A stretch of DNA of 64,000 bases from Aeromonas allosaccharophila (GCF_000819685.1 NZ_CDBR01000082.1:62001-126000), one strand, 5' to 3'; counted from the first letter of the stretch, positions 44,198 to 53,637 are shown. The notes: generated from the sequence alone by a model not told the origin. A program made the numbers and translations.

Positions 44198-45772
44198 ATG
44201 GAACCCATTCTGATCGCCGTGGCCTTTGGCTGCGGCATGGTAGTCAATCTGATTGGCCTGCCCCCTCTGCTCGGCTTTCTGGCCGCCGGTTTTATCCTCA
44301 ATGGCATGGGATATGAAAATACCCCCGCCCTGAGCGAGGTGGCCGATCTCGGCGTCACCCTGCTGCTGTTCACTATCGGCCTCAAGCTCAACATCAAGAC
44401 CCTGATGCGGCGGGATGTGTGGGGCACCACCAGCCTGCACCTTCTGCTCTCCACCCTGCTGTTTACCGTGGTGCTGCTGGTCTGCAAGGGGCTGGGGCTC
44501 CACCTCGCCCTGTCGCTGGACTGGAAGCTGGCGCTGCTGCTGGGCTTTGCCCTCTCCTTCTCCAGCACCGTGTTCGCGGTCAAGGTATTGGAAGACCGCA
44601 GCGACATGAACGCCCTCTACGCCCGCATCGCCATCGGGGTGCTGGTGATGCAGGATGTGTTCGCCGTGGCATTTCTAGCCTTTTCCAGCGGTAAGTTGCC
44701 CAGTATCTGGGCGCTCTGGGTGCTGGGGCTGCCGCTGCTGCGCCCGCTGCTGTTCAAGCTGTTGGAGCGGGCCGGTCACGGCGAGTTGCAGGTGCTGTTC
44801 GGAGTCTTTCTGGCGCTGGTCGTCGGGGCCGCCGGTTTTGAAGTGGTCGGCCTCAAGCCGGATCTCGGAGCCCTCATCATCGGCATGTTGCTCGCCTCCC
44901 ATCCGGCGGCGGCGGGGCTGGCCAAGGCTCTCTTTAACCTCAAGGACCTCTTTCTGGTCTGCTTCTTTCTCACCATAGGCCTCAATGGCCTGCCGACCCA
45001 CGACACCATGCTGCTGGCACTGGCGCTGGTGCTGGCCCTGCCGCTGAAAAGCGCGCTCTACTATCTGGTCTACAGCGGTGCCCACCTGCGGGTGCGTACC
45101 GCCCTGCTCTCTACCCTGGCGCTCACCAACTTCTCGGAGTTTGGCCTCATTGTCGCGGCCATCGCCGCCAAGGCAGGCTGGATCTCCCACGAGTGGCTGG
45201 TGGCGGTCTCGCTGGCGCTGGCGGCGAGCTTTATGATCTCGGCCCCGCTCAATGCCCAGAGCGAGCGCATTTACCACCGCATCGGCCACTGGCTGCGAGG
45301 ATTGCAGGCGAGCAACCTCCATCCGGAAGACAGGCCCATCGAACTGGGCGATGCCGAGGTGATCATCCTCGGCATGGGGCGGATCGGTCAGGGGGCATAC
45401 TTCGAGCTGGAGAACAAATACGGCAATGTCATCCTCGGGGTGGAGAACGACAGCGAGAAGCTGCCCACCCTGCGCGCCCAGGGGATGAACGTCATCGAGG
45501 GGGATGCCACCGATACCGACTTCTGGGACAAGGTGCTGCTCTCCAATCAGGTCAATCTGGTGCTGCTGGCGATGCCCCACCACTCGGGGAATCTCTACGC
45601 CATCGAGAAGCTGCGCAGCCACGGCTTTACCGGCAAGATCGCCGCCATCGTCCGCTTCGAGGATGATATCGCCTCCCTACAGGAGCAAGGGGTGGATGCA
45701 GTGTTCAATGTCTATAACGAAGCGGGCAGCGGCTTTGCCCGCCATGTGATCCGCCGCTTGCAGCCGCGCTGA
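44198..45772 (+). CDS. CPA2 monovalent cation:proton antiporter with TrkA-N domain (YbaL/KefB-type)
   Basis: A 524-residue protein. About twelve membrane helices (1-345) carry GVTLLLFTIGLKLN near residue 50 and GVLVMQDVFAVAF near 148, the ion-binding Asp region of the CPA2 family. A C-terminal TrkA-N Rossmann domain (about 380-500; EVIILGMGRIGQGAYFELE) would sense NAD(H) or a nucleotide. No KefC-type glutathione signature is recognised. A weak hairpin (AGGGCAG 44164-44170 with CTGCCCT 44178-44184) lies between nagD and this gene. Whether K+ or Na+ is the exported ion is open. Confidence 0.88.
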   Translation: MEPILIAVAFGCGMVVNLIGLPPLLGFLAAGFILNGMGYENTPALSEVADLGVTLLLFTIGLKLNIKTLMRRDVWGTTSLHLLLSTLLFTVVLLVCKGLGLHLALSLDWKLALLLGFALSFSSTVFAVKVLEDRSDMNALYARIAIGVLVMQDVFAVAFLAFSSGKLPSIWALWVLGLPLLRPLLFKLLERAGHGELQVLFGVFLALVVGAAGFEVVGLKPDLGALIIGMLLASHPAAAGLAKALFNLKDLFLVCFFLTIGLNGLPTHDTMLLALALVLALPLKSALYYLVYSGAHLRVRTALLSTLALTNFSEFGLIVAAIAAKAGWISHEWLVAVSLALAASFMISAPLNAQSERIYHRIGHWLRGLQASNLHPEDRPIELGDAEVIILGMGRIGQGAYFELENKYGNVILGVENDSEKLPTLRAQGMNVIEGDATDTDFWDKVLLSNQVNLVLLAMPHHSGNLYAIEKLRSHGFTGKIAAIVRFEDDIASLQEQGVDAVFNVYNEAGSGFARHVIRRLQPR

Positions 45773-45861
45773 GTGCTGGCATCGGGGGCTTGGCGAGGGC
45801 CCTTGGCAAGGGGATGTGCATCGTTTAAGTTATGCTCAACCTCGTTTAATAAAACGAACAA

Positions 45862-45888
45862 ACGCGGGGCCGGGATGGCCCCGCTTTC
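45862..45888 (+). terminator. Terminator of the CPA2 antiporter gene
   Basis: GCGGGGCC (45864-45871) pairs with GGCCCCGC (45877-45884) over a 5-nt loop, followed by TTTCAT. It sits just before the cupin gene, whose ribosome site (AGGGAGG) begins 15 bp later. Confidence 0.8.
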
Positions 45889-45913
45889 ATATCCCCATTG
45901 CCAGGGAGGCACC

Positions 45914-46282
45914 ATGAAGACCCTTAACGACTGGATTTTGCTCGACCGCCACGAAGCGGCCCCCACTCCGCTGATGCCCGCCCCCGAGCGCATTAAAGCG
46001 GGCAACCCGAGCCAGACCGTGTGGAACCACTACTCCGACCCCAGCCAGCAGTTTCACATAGGCTTCTGGGCCTGCGAGCCCGGCCGCTGGGCCATCCACT
46101 ACACCGAGCACGAGTATTGCCAGCTGCTGGAGGGGGATGTGGTGATCCACGACAGTCAGGGCGGCCAGCTGGCACTGAAACCCGGCGATCAATTCGTCAT
46201 TCCCGCCGGCTTTGTCGGAGAGTGGGAGACCCTTACCCCCTGTCGCAAGGTCTATGTGATCTTCGAACCCGCCTCGGCTTGA
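45914..46282 (+). CDS. Cupin domain (cupin_3/DUF861) protein
   Basis: A 122-residue single cupin. The two cupin motifs are present: EHEYCQLLEGDVVIHDSQ and LKPGDQFVIPAGFVGEWE. The conserved sequence GFWACEPGRWAIHYTEHEYCQ (residues about 54-74) is the (S)-ureidoglycine aminohydrolase-like cupin_3 pattern found in many short proteins of unknown role. The His/Glu metal ligands of enzymatic cupins are incomplete (EHEYC), so catalysis is not assured. ATG 45914 follows AGGGAGG directly; the longer frame from 45773 runs through the terminator and is rejected. Confidence 0.8.
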   Translation: MKTLNDWILLDRHEAAPTPLMPAPERIKAGNPSQTVWNHYSDPSQQFHIGFWACEPGRWAIHYTEHEYCQLLEGDVVIHDSQGGQLALKPGDQFVIPAGFVGEWETLTPCRKVYVIFEPASA

Positions 46283-46498
46283 CGTTCACGTCACCCGGCA
46301 CCACTCCCTGTACCACGACCGGCGCCACTACCGGCCCCCTTATCCCGTTGATCCGCTTGACGCTTACGGCATGATTTTCTGCGGTTTTCCCGCTTGCAAA
46401 AGGTTTTTCCGCTAGGCATTGTGTCTGACGAGGAATGTAAATGGAATTTCGAGCCCGGACGTGGGGGGCTCATATAAAAATCAAGAGGATTACCGCCA

Positions 46499-48163
46499 AT
46501 GTGTTCTATTTTCGGCATTCTGGACATCAAAACCGACCCGGCTCTGCTGCGCAAATCGGCGCTGGAGATGTCCAAGCGACTTCGTCACCGCGGGCCTGAC
46601 TGGTCCGGCGTCTACAGCTCCGACAAAGCGATTCTGGTGCACGAGCGCCTGGCCATCGTCGATCCGGGCAATGGCGCCCAGCCGCTCTACAACCCCGAGC
46701 GCACTCACGTATTGGCCGTTAACGGCGAGATCTACAACCACAAAGAGCTGGAGAAGAACCTCAAGGTCGACTTCCAGTTCCAGACCAAATCCGACTGTGA
46801 AGTGCTGCTGGCCCTCTACAAGGAGAAGGGCCCGGCGTTTCTCGACGATCTCAACGGCATCTTCGCCTTTATTCTCTATGACGCCGAACAGGATGCCTAC
46901 CTGATTGGTCGTGACCACATGGGGATCATCCCCCTCTATACCGGTCGCGACGAACACGGCAACTTCTATGTCGCCTCCGAGATGAAGGCGCTGGTGCCGG
47001 TCTGCAAGAGCGTCGAAACCTTCCCGCCGGGACACTACCTGTGGAGCAAGGATGGCGAACTTAAGCAGTGGTACAAGCGCGACTGGATGGAGTACGGTGC
47101 GGTCGAGCACAACGTCAGCGACAAGGCCGAGCTCAAAGCCGCACTGGAAGCGGCGGTCAAACGCCAGCTGATGTGCGATGTGCCTTATGGCGTGCTGCTC
47201 TCCGGCGGGCTGGATTCGTCCGTCATCTCCGCCATCACCAAGATCTACGCCGCCCGTCGGGTGGAAGACGATGGCAAGAGCGAAGCCTGGTGGCCCCAGC
47301 TGCACTCCTTCGCCGTGGGGCTGGAAGGCTCGCCTGACTTGGCTGCCGCCCGCAAGGTGGCCGACCATCTGGGCACCATCCACCACCAGATCCACTTCAC
47401 CGTGCAAGAGGGTCTGGATGCCCTGCGCGATGTCATCTATCACCTCGAGACCTATGACGTCACCACCATCCGCGCCTCCACGCCCATGTACCTGATGGCC
47501 CGTTACATCAAGGCGATGGGGATCAAGATGGTGCTCTCCGGCGAAGGCTCCGACGAGCTGTTCGGCGGCTACCTCTACTTCCACAAAGCGCCCAATGCCC
47601 GCGAGTTCCACGAAGAGAACGTGCGCAAGCTTGCCTCCTTGCACCTCTATGACTGCCTGCGCGCCAACAAGTCGATGGCCGCCTGGGGCGTGGAAGGTCG
47701 TGTGCCCTTCCTCGACAAGGAGTTCATGGACGTGGCGATGCGCCTGCAACCTGCCGACAAGATGTGCGGCAACGGCAAGATCGAGAAGCACATCCTGCGC
47801 GAAGCGTTCGAGGATCTGCTGCCCCACGAAGTGGCATGGCGCCAGAAGGAGCAGTTCTCCGACGGCGTAGGTTATTCGTGGATCGACAGCCTGAAAGCCA
47901 TGGTCGAACAGGAAGTGACGGATCAGATGTTCGAGGCGGCCGCATTCCGCTTCCCCATCAACACCCCGCTCACCAAGGAGGCCTACTTCTATCGCGCCAT
48001 CTTCGACGAGCACTTCCCGCTGGAAGCCGCCGCCCGTACCGTGCCCTACGGCAAGTCGGTCGCCTGCTCCACCCCCACCGCGCTGGAGTGGGATGCCAAG
48101 TTCAAGGAGATGGCCGACCCGTCAGGCCGCGCCGTCATGGACGTGCACCAGCAAGGCTACTAA
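46499..48163 (+). CDS. asnB: Asparagine synthetase B (glutamine-hydrolysing)
   Basis: A 554-residue class-II amidotransferase, exactly the length of E. coli AsnB. The mature N-terminal nucleophile is Cys2 (MCSIFGILDIK). RHRGPDWSGVY and EIYNHKEL belong to the glutaminase domain (to about 210), and the synthetase domain shows the ATP loop LLSGGLDSSVISA (near 238-250) and LSGEGSDELFGGYLYF. It makes asparagine and glutamate from aspartate, glutamine and ATP. A 216-bp region upstream should hold the promoter. Monocistronic, with a strong terminator after it. Confidence 0.97.
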   Translation: MCSIFGILDIKTDPALLRKSALEMSKRLRHRGPDWSGVYSSDKAILVHERLAIVDPGNGAQPLYNPERTHVLAVNGEIYNHKELEKNLKVDFQFQTKSDCEVLLALYKEKGPAFLDDLNGIFAFILYDAEQDAYLIGRDHMGIIPLYTGRDEHGNFYVASEMKALVPVCKSVETFPPGHYLWSKDGELKQWYKRDWMEYGAVEHNVSDKAELKAALEAAVKRQLMCDVPYGVLLSGGLDSSVISAITKIYAARRVEDDGKSEAWWPQLHSFAVGLEGSPDLAAARKVADHLGTIHHQIHFTVQEGLDALRDVIYHLETYDVTTIRASTPMYLMARYIKAMGIKMVLSGEGSDELFGGYLYFHKAPNAREFHEENVRKLASLHLYDCLRANKSMAAWGVEGRVPFLDKEFMDVAMRLQPADKMCGNGKIEKHILREAFEDLLPHEVAWRQKEQFSDGVGYSWIDSLKAMVEQEVTDQMFEAAAFRFPINTPLTKEAYFYRAIFDEHFPLEAAARTVPYGKSVACSTPTALEWDAKFKEMADPSGRAVMDVHQQGY

Positions 48164-48202
48164 GCCCGAACGGGTTCACCCGAGCGGATAACGCCAGATA
48201 GC

Positions 48203-48234
48203 AAAAAGCCCTTCACCAAGGTGAAGGGCTTTTT
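48203..48234 (+). terminator. Terminator of asnB
   Basis: AAAAAGCCCTTCACC (48203-48217) pairs with GGTGAAGGGCTTTTT (48220-48234) with a 2-nt loop core. It lies 39 bp after the asnB stop. Confidence 0.9.
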
Positions 48235-48410
48235 CATGTCCCCACAGCCACGCTCGCCAAACCACATCAGACCACGCAGATAGTTGATTTTTCATAAATA
48301 TTTAATTTTTTTACCTAAGGACCATGCATTGACAGGGAGCGCGTCAATTGACTATGCCTGAAGGGTGATCAACAGGATCACCACGATGACAACAAGGATC
48401 GGGAGGGGGC

Positions 48411-48935
48411 ATGGACGCTAACACTCTTTCAAGGATTGGCCTGCTGGCAGCACTGCTCGTCAGCCCGGCTGCGATGGCCAATGACAATATCGTGGTGCTG
48501 CAACTTGGCAACGCCTTCAGCTATGAAAAGCTCGACATTAAAATCGCCGACGCCAAGTTCCATCATATGTTTTGGCGTTGGGGAGAATCAGGCTGCCAAT
48601 TTGGAGTGGGGGTGCGTGGTGGGACGCTCAAGGTAGAAGATGAAGAGACCGCCAGACTGGGAGGTGGCGCCCGTATCGAATGCCAATGGGGTAACTGGGT
48701 GACCTGGCTCCCCGGCGAAATGGTCTGGCTCGATCAGCATCAATTCGGAACCCGCGGCTATGGCTACAAGGATTACGGCGGCCCCTTCCAGTTCACCCTG
48801 GGTATCGGCCTCGGTTACGCCATCACCAAAAATTGGCTGATCGGCTATCAGTATGAGCACATGTCCAACGCCTATATGTATGACAAGAACCCGGGGCTCG
48901 ACAGCCATACCCTCCATATCGAGTACCGTTTTTAG
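48411..48935 (+). CDS. PagL-like outer-membrane lipid A deacylase (acyloxyacyl hydrolase family)
   Basis: A 174-residue protein with a signal peptide (about 1-23, cleaved after AMA) and a barrel of alternating polar/hydrophobic strands ending in the aromatic residue Phe, the usual outer-membrane C-terminus. The C-terminal segment YQYEHMSNAYMYDKNPGLDS is the PagL catalytic motif, with H150 and S152 as the His-Ser pair and NPG close behind. PagL removes the 3-O-linked acyl chain of lipid A. ATG 48411 follows GGGAGGGGGC. A 175-bp A+T-rich region upstream may contain its promoter. The family call rests on the short HxSNA motif, so it is moderate to good. Confidence 0.75.
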   Translation: MDANTLSRIGLLAALLVSPAAMANDNIVVLQLGNAFSYEKLDIKIADAKFHHMFWRWGESGCQFGVGVRGGTLKVEDEETARLGGGARIECQWGNWVTWLPGEMVWLDQHQFGTRGYGYKDYGGPFQFTLGIGLGYAITKNWLIGYQYEHMSNAYMYDKNPGLDSHTLHIEYRF

Positions 48936-48974
48936 CTGGAGGCACCCCACTGCAAGTGGCATAACGCGATGCAA

Positions 48975-49002
48975 AAAAGCCTTCACTCCCGTGAAGGCTT
49001 TT
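48975..49002. terminator. Bidirectional terminator
   Basis: AAAAGCCTTCAC (48975-48986) pairs with GTGAAGGCTTTT (48991-49002) over a TCCC loop. It serves the PagL-like gene on the plus strand and the dcuC gene on the minus strand. Confidence 0.9.
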
Positions 49003-49035
49003 CGTTATTTCATCTCCGGATAACCGAAGGGGCAG

Positions 49036-50409
49036 TTACAGATAGAAGATCCCCACGATCAGGGTATGGAAGACAAAACCGACCATCAGGGGCACCGAGG
49101 TGCGCTTGATCACCGCAAACGGGCTCAGCTTGGCGCCACTGGAGACCGCGATAATCACCCCGGAGACTGGTGACATGGCGCGTCCCATATGGGAGGCCTG
49201 CTGCATCGGCAGGATCATGGCGGCGGTATTGACCCCCATGCTGGCTGCGATCTGCGGGATCAGCTCGACAAAGGCGAGGAAGGGCGCATTGCCGGAGCCC
49301 ATGATGATGGCGGCAACCAGCGTAACCAGTGCAAAAACGATCGCCATGGCAAAGGCGGGCAGTCCCACATGTTCGGCGCCGACGATCAGGATATCGATTA
49401 CCCCCAGCACCTTGATGCCATGGGCGAAAATTCCCGCCGCCACCAGCAGCCCCACCACGTTGCTGAACGCTGACCCCATGCCGTTGAGGAAGTGGCTGAA
49501 ACCACCACACACCTGCTTCATGTCACGGGTTCTGGCTGCCTCCACCACCATGCTGATAAACATCGAGATCATCACGATGGTGATAACGTTGAGCTTGATG
49601 TGATCGACAAACAGGGAAGAGAACCCCACCGCCATGATGATGGGCAGCATCGGCAAGATGGCATAAAAGCCGGGGACCCCGACCTGTTGCGCTGAGTCGT
49701 CCACCGCAGCAGCGCCCTGATGCTGATGCCCCTCCTGCAGATCGCAACGACGTTGCCAAAATACGTGCATCAAGCCCACCACCAGCACGGTCGCCAGCGC
49801 GGCGGGGCCCTGATAGGTGTAGACATATTCGATCACGTTGTGGCCCATGCCCACCGCATCGGTTGCACGGATGGCATCGATAGCGGTCGGGGTATAGGCC
49901 ACCCCGAGGGAGGTGGCAATCACCCCGGCCGACGAAGCCGCAGAGAGGCCCAGCCCCACCATGATAGGGAAGAGTGTCGCCATCAACAGCACCGCCAGAC
50001 CGGTCGCCGAGGGGATCGCCAGTTGCAGCGCGCTGGCCAGCAGGTACGAGAAGAAAAGCAATACATAGGGGGAGCGCAACCGGCGCAGTGGACGAATCGC
50101 AATGCGCACCACCGCATCATTGGCACCGATATGATCCATGTAATGGGCAAAGCCCATCAGCGCCATGATCATCAACCCCAGATCGGCCGCCCGCGAGCTG
50201 AACAGATCCCGCATCACTTCAAAGGGATCAAACAGGGCAATGCCGGTGCTCTCGACCCCTTTGGGCAGCACACTCCCCCACCCTGCCAGCTGGCTTGCCA
50301 CCATCAGAACCAAACCGGCGGCAAACAGCACCGGCTCGGCCCGATAGCCTTTCAGGATCAACCTGGCCACCAGCACGATGACCAGTACCGCAATAACTAC
50401 CTGAAACAT
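49036..50409 (-). CDS. dcuC: DcuC family C4-dicarboxylate transporter
   Basis: A 457-residue polytopic carrier with about twelve hydrophobic segments, matching E. coli DcuC (461). The segments LQLAIPSATGLAVLLMATLFP near 130, SLGVAYTPTAIDAIRATD near 170 and IMGSGNAPFLAFVELIPQIA near 375 follow the family. DcuC exports succinate or exchanges C4-dicarboxylates during anaerobic growth. The ATG at 50409 is 9 bp after the pepT stop, so the two form an operon. Function in peptide-derived amino-acid fermentation is an inference from this pairing. Confidence 0.9.
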   Translation of the reverse strand: MFQVVIAVLVIVLVARLILKGYRAEPVLFAAGLVLMVASQLAGWGSVLPKGVESTGIALFDPFEVMRDLFSSRAADLGLMIMALMGFAHYMDHIGANDAVVRIAIRPLRRLRSPYVLLFFSYLLASALQLAIPSATGLAVLLMATLFPIMVGLGLSAASSAGVIATSLGVAYTPTAIDAIRATDAVGMGHNVIEYVYTYQGPAALATVLVVGLMHVFWQRRCDLQEGHQHQGAAAVDDSAQQVGVPGFYAILPMLPIIMAVGFSSLFVDHIKLNVITIVMISMFISMVVEAARTRDMKQVCGGFSHFLNGMGSAFSNVVGLLVAAGIFAHGIKVLGVIDILIVGAEHVGLPAFAMAIVFALVTLVAAIIMGSGNAPFLAFVELIPQIAASMGVNTAAMILPMQQASHMGRAMSPVSGVIIAVSSGAKLSPFAVIKRTSVPLMVGFVFHTLIVGIFYL

Positions 50410-50418
50410 GACGACTCC

Positions 50419-51657
50419 TTAGCGACTGAAACGGGCATGGGTGAGCTTGATGATCTCGATCACCACGGCACTGGCCGCCTCGAGGGAGCTGACCGGCAGG
50501 TACTCGTAGATGGAGTGAAAGTTGTGGGCACCGGTGAAGAGGTTCGGGCAGGGCAATCCCTTCTGGGAGAGCACAGCGCCATCATAACCACCGCGCATCG
50601 GGATGGGCTTGGGGGTGATCCCCAGCGTCTCGTAAGCGGCCAGCGCCAGTTCGATGGGATAACGATTATCGCCCTGCAAACTGTTGAACACATTGCTGTA
50701 GCGATCGCTCAAGTGGTAACTCACGTTCTGCTCACCCCACAGGGCCTGACAGCTCTTGCCGAGGGTGTCGAGCAGGGTCATTCGTTGCTGATACCCCTCC
50801 TGAGTGAAGTCGCGCACATCCAGTTTGAGCACAGTTTGGGCGCTGTTGCCCTGCATCTGCTTGACCCAGTAGTAACCTTCACGCCCCTCGGTATATTCAG
50901 GCGCTTCGCCCCCCGGTAGCATGGCGATAAACTTGTGGGCCATCAGCAGGGAATTTTTCAGCTTGCCCTTGGCCGACATGGGATGAGCCGAGGCACCGTG
51001 AAAGACAAACTCCGCATCCCCCGCATTCCAGTTCTCATAGACCAGCTCGCCAATCCCGCAGCAGTCGAGGGTGTAGGCAAAGTCAGCGCCAAAGCGGGCG
51101 GTATCAAACACCTTGGCGCCGCGCAGCCCCTGCTCCTCGTCCGGTACCAGACCAATTTTGATGGTGCCGTGAGGGATCTCCGGGTGTGCCTGCAGATAGG
51201 CCACCGCATTGACGATGGCGGCGATGGCCGCCTTGTCATCGGCCCCCAGCAGGCTGGTGCCGTCGGTCACGATGATCCGATCGCCGACATAGTTGGCCAG
51301 CTCGGGAAACTCGCTCTGGCGCAGGGTGATCTGCAGCTCGGCATTGAGGCAGATATCCCCCCCTTCATAGGCCACGACTTGGGCATGGGTATCGTTGGTG
51401 TGTTCGGCACTGGTATCGAGATGGGCAAAGAAGGCCACGGTGGGCAGATCCCCCGCCACATTGGCTGGAAGTGTGGCAGTCAGGATGGCGTTGTCCGCCA
51501 CCTCCACGGTCAGCCCCAGGGCAATCAGCTCCTCTGCCACCTTGTCAGCCAGCACCCGCTGCCCAGGAGAAGAGGGCATCACCCCGGCGGCGCCCGCTTC
51601 ACGGTTGGTGGTGGTATTGATAGCGGTGTATCCCAAAAATCGGTCGACAATCTGCAT
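50419..51657 (-). CDS. pepT: Peptidase T (tripeptide aminopeptidase)
   Basis: A 412-residue M20 zinc peptidase that removes the N-terminal residue of tripeptides. The start IVDRFLGYTAINTTTN matches PepT. Zinc ligands appear in TVAFFAHLDTSAEH (HxD), TSLLGADDKAAIAAIVNA (catalytic region) and LVPDEEQGLRGAKVFD (EE). Near the C-terminus MRGGYDGAVLSQKGLPCPNLF carries the last ligand region. In Salmonella pepT is induced anaerobically by FNR, which would suit its pairing with dcuC. I did not find a convincing FNR site in the 480 bp upstream. Confidence 0.95.
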   Translation of the reverse strand: MQIVDRFLGYTAINTTTNREAGAAGVMPSSPGQRVLADKVAEELIALGLTVEVADNAILTATLPANVAGDLPTVAFFAHLDTSAEHTNDTHAQVVAYEGGDICLNAELQITLRQSEFPELANYVGDRIIVTDGTSLLGADDKAAIAAIVNAVAYLQAHPEIPHGTIKIGLVPDEEQGLRGAKVFDTARFGADFAYTLDCCGIGELVYENWNAGDAEFVFHGASAHPMSAKGKLKNSLLMAHKFIAMLPGGEAPEYTEGREGYYWVKQMQGNSAQTVLKLDVRDFTQEGYQQRMTLLDTLGKSCQALWGEQNVSYHLSDRYSNVFNSLQGDNRYPIELALAAYETLGITPKPIPMRGGYDGAVLSQKGLPCPNLFTGAHNFHSIYEYLPVSSLEAASAVVIEIIKLTHARFSR

Positions 51658-52140
51658 TGCGGTAGTCCTGTGAGTAGTGACGGATATGATGCCGTGACGA
51701 GATCCGGCGGCGCGGTCACCTTATTCAGAAAGCAGCCGCTTTTTCTGCAAACAGCCGTCTGATGAAGCGATAACGCCTTGGATTAACGAGAAAAAATGAG
51801 ATGGATAAAGAGAGTGCCCATCACAGTCGAATCAATGGGTAGTGATAAATAACACAGAAAAGCTGCATAAAAGCCATCAGATAACCAAAAGTGGGTAGCT
51901 GATCACATGCCTGATATGCTGAAAGGCGAAATAAAAACCTGAATGAAAGTCTCTGCTTTCGTATTGGGTAGCGAAATCCACTGCCCGGGCCAGACACATT
52001 GGCGGGATGTCATAGAGGAAAAATGCCGGAGCACAGGCTCCGGCATCGATAGAGGGAAAGTGATCAGAGGAACCGGTCAGCCCGGCGGCCGCTCAGGCTG
52101 ACCATCTGGGCCCCTCTTTGGCATGATGAGTGCGTCGCGA
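51658..52140. other. Gene-free stretch between pepT and the C69 peptidase gene
   Basis: These 483 bp hold the pepT promoter region on the right of 51658 (reading leftward) and the 3' end of the C69 peptidase gene. The A+T-rich part 51770-51960 is the likely pepT promoter and regulatory zone. A terminator (52017-52046) and a second perfect 8-bp hairpin (GGTCAGCC 52075-52082 with GGCTGACC 52096-52103) lie on the left side of the peptidase gene. No protein-coding reading frame is credible. Confidence 0.6.
52017..52046 (-). terminator. Terminator of the C69 peptidase gene
   Basis: ATGCCGGAGC (52023-52032) pairs with GCTCCGGCAT (52037-52046). On the minus strand the stem is followed by TTTTTCC, so it ends the peptidase transcript about 95 bp beyond its stop. 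Confidence 0.85.
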
Positions 52141-53637
52141 TTAATCCTTTTTCGCCTTGTTGGCGAAGAAGATATCGGCCTGAATATCCTGGGTGCGCAC
52201 CGTGAAGATCTGGTTGGTCAGATCGTCGGTCAGCGTTTCGGCCTCCTGCATCACCCGCAGATTGAAGTCGTTGAGCATGCTGTTGGCAGCGGCCTTGTCG
52301 GTTTTGACCGTTTTCAGATAGTTGGCTTCCATCTCTTTCTGCTCTTTGGCGATCTTCGCCTCCCAGCTCTGGTACGCCTGCTTCACCATGGGGGCCAATT
52401 TGGGGTAATCGGTCATCACCAGGGTCTGCAGCTTGCGATATTTCCAGTAGATGGAGTCGCTGTCGGCCTTGTCGCTACCCATGGCATAGTGCGCCGGATA
52501 GGCTTCCAGACCGCTGTAGTAGGGAACGAAGGCTGTCAAGTCCGCCATGCCGAGGCCCACATAGGTCACCTCCCCTACCTCACGCGGCATCCAGGGGCGT
52601 ACCTGCATCACATGGGACTCATAGGTGCGAAACACGCTGACGGGGCGCCACGGCTCCTGACCATTCAACCCCTTGCTGTAGGGATCGTGCTCGGTGCCGT
52701 CATAGTGATTGCGCAGCACCGCCTTGACCTCCTCCAGCGTCATCTTCTTCTCTGGGGAGAGGGTGACCGGGAACTGGCGACCGGCATCCACCGCCTGCTT
52801 GAGCGAGGGGTTGAACATCTGCTGGATGGTCCAGACCCGCGGATCGTTATAGGTGCGATCCCGCTCGTCATCGCGGGTATAGGCTTTCGAGAAGTTGAAC
52901 GCCCCATCTTTTTGCGGATGGTAGAGCCCCTTCTCGGTGGCAAATTCAATCAGATTTTTCGAGCCCATCATGTCAACACTGGCCGGATCGTACTGCTGCA
53001 GGCGGCCCTGATTGCCAGAGGCGAAGTAGTGATTTTTCGGCAGGCGCTGCGCCATCCAGTGGTGGCCGGTGGCGGTCTCCAGATACCAGAGCTCGTTGTC
53101 ATCCACCACGGCAACGCCAAATCCCTCTCCCGCGCCTATGGTCTCGATGATGTTGCCAAGCAAGGCTATCGCCTCGCGGGCCGAGGTGGACCGGGAGAGC
53201 AGCACATCGGGAATGTCATCCTCGGTGATCCCCTTGTCTTCCACATAGGGGTCAAAGGCGAGCGCGTCGGGTGAGGCGAAAATGGACTCGGTGCCGCTCA
53301 CCCCTACCCCCTTCTCGTTGAACCCGGTAGCGCCGTGCAGCTGGGTCTTCCAGTTCGGCACTGTGGTATAGCGCAGGGAGTTTTTCGGCAAGGGGTAGCT
53401 GAAATCATTGGCGCCGTTGTGAGCCTTGGAGCTGTGCACGCCACTTTGCCCCTGCTTGGCCGGATGGATCACGAAATGCTGGGCTTTAAGGGCATCGCTG
53501 TCGGCGCTGCGGGCCACCATCATGGAGCCATCGGCGCTGGCCTCACTGCCAACCAGCAAGGTGGTGCAGGCGAATGCCGACGAGAAGAGGGCAAGGTTGA
53601 TGGAGAGTGCGACGACGCACTTTTTGAAGGAATGCAT
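52141..53637 (-). CDS. C69 family dipeptidase
   Basis: A 498-residue secreted peptidase. A signal peptide (about 1-24) ends in AFA directly before CTTLLVG. In the C69 Ntn-hydrolase family, processing exposes this Cys as the N-terminal nucleophile. Family segments include GATGFNEKGVGVSGTESIF, VVDDNELWYLETATGHHWMA and EPWRPVSVFRTYESHVMQVR. The related PipD enzymes cleave dipeptides of broad specificity. ATG 53637 follows AAGGAG, and the frame extension to 53796 is not coding. It stands alone on the minus strand. Confidence 0.9.
   Translation of the reverse strand: MHSFKKCVVALSINLALFSSAFACTTLLVGSEASADGSMMVARSADSDALKAQHFVIHPAKQGQSGVHSSKAHNGANDFSYPLPKNSLRYTTVPNWKTQLHGATGFNEKGVGVSGTESIFASPDALAFDPYVEDKGITEDDIPDVLLSRSTSAREAIALLGNIIETIGAGEGFGVAVVDDNELWYLETATGHHWMAQRLPKNHYFASGNQGRLQQYDPASVDMMGSKNLIEFATEKGLYHPQKDGAFNFSKAYTRDDERDRTYNDPRVWTIQQMFNPSLKQAVDAGRQFPVTLSPEKKMTLEEVKAVLRNHYDGTEHDPYSKGLNGQEPWRPVSVFRTYESHVMQVRPWMPREVGEVTYVGLGMADLTAFVPYYSGLEAYPAHYAMGSDKADSDSIYWKYRKLQTLVMTDYPKLAPMVKQAYQSWEAKIAKEQKEMEANYLKTVKTDKAAANSMLNDFNLRVMQEAETLTDDLTNQIFTVRTQDIQADIFFANKAKKD

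Noticed and set aside
46490-48013. 507-codon open frame antisense to asnB
   Set aside because: asnB is intact and collinear with the E. coli protein; the reverse frame is a shadow.
51658-51960. FNR site upstream of pepT
   Set aside because: pepT is FNR-controlled in Salmonella, but no sequence close to TTGAT-N4-ATCAA was found; only partial half-sites.
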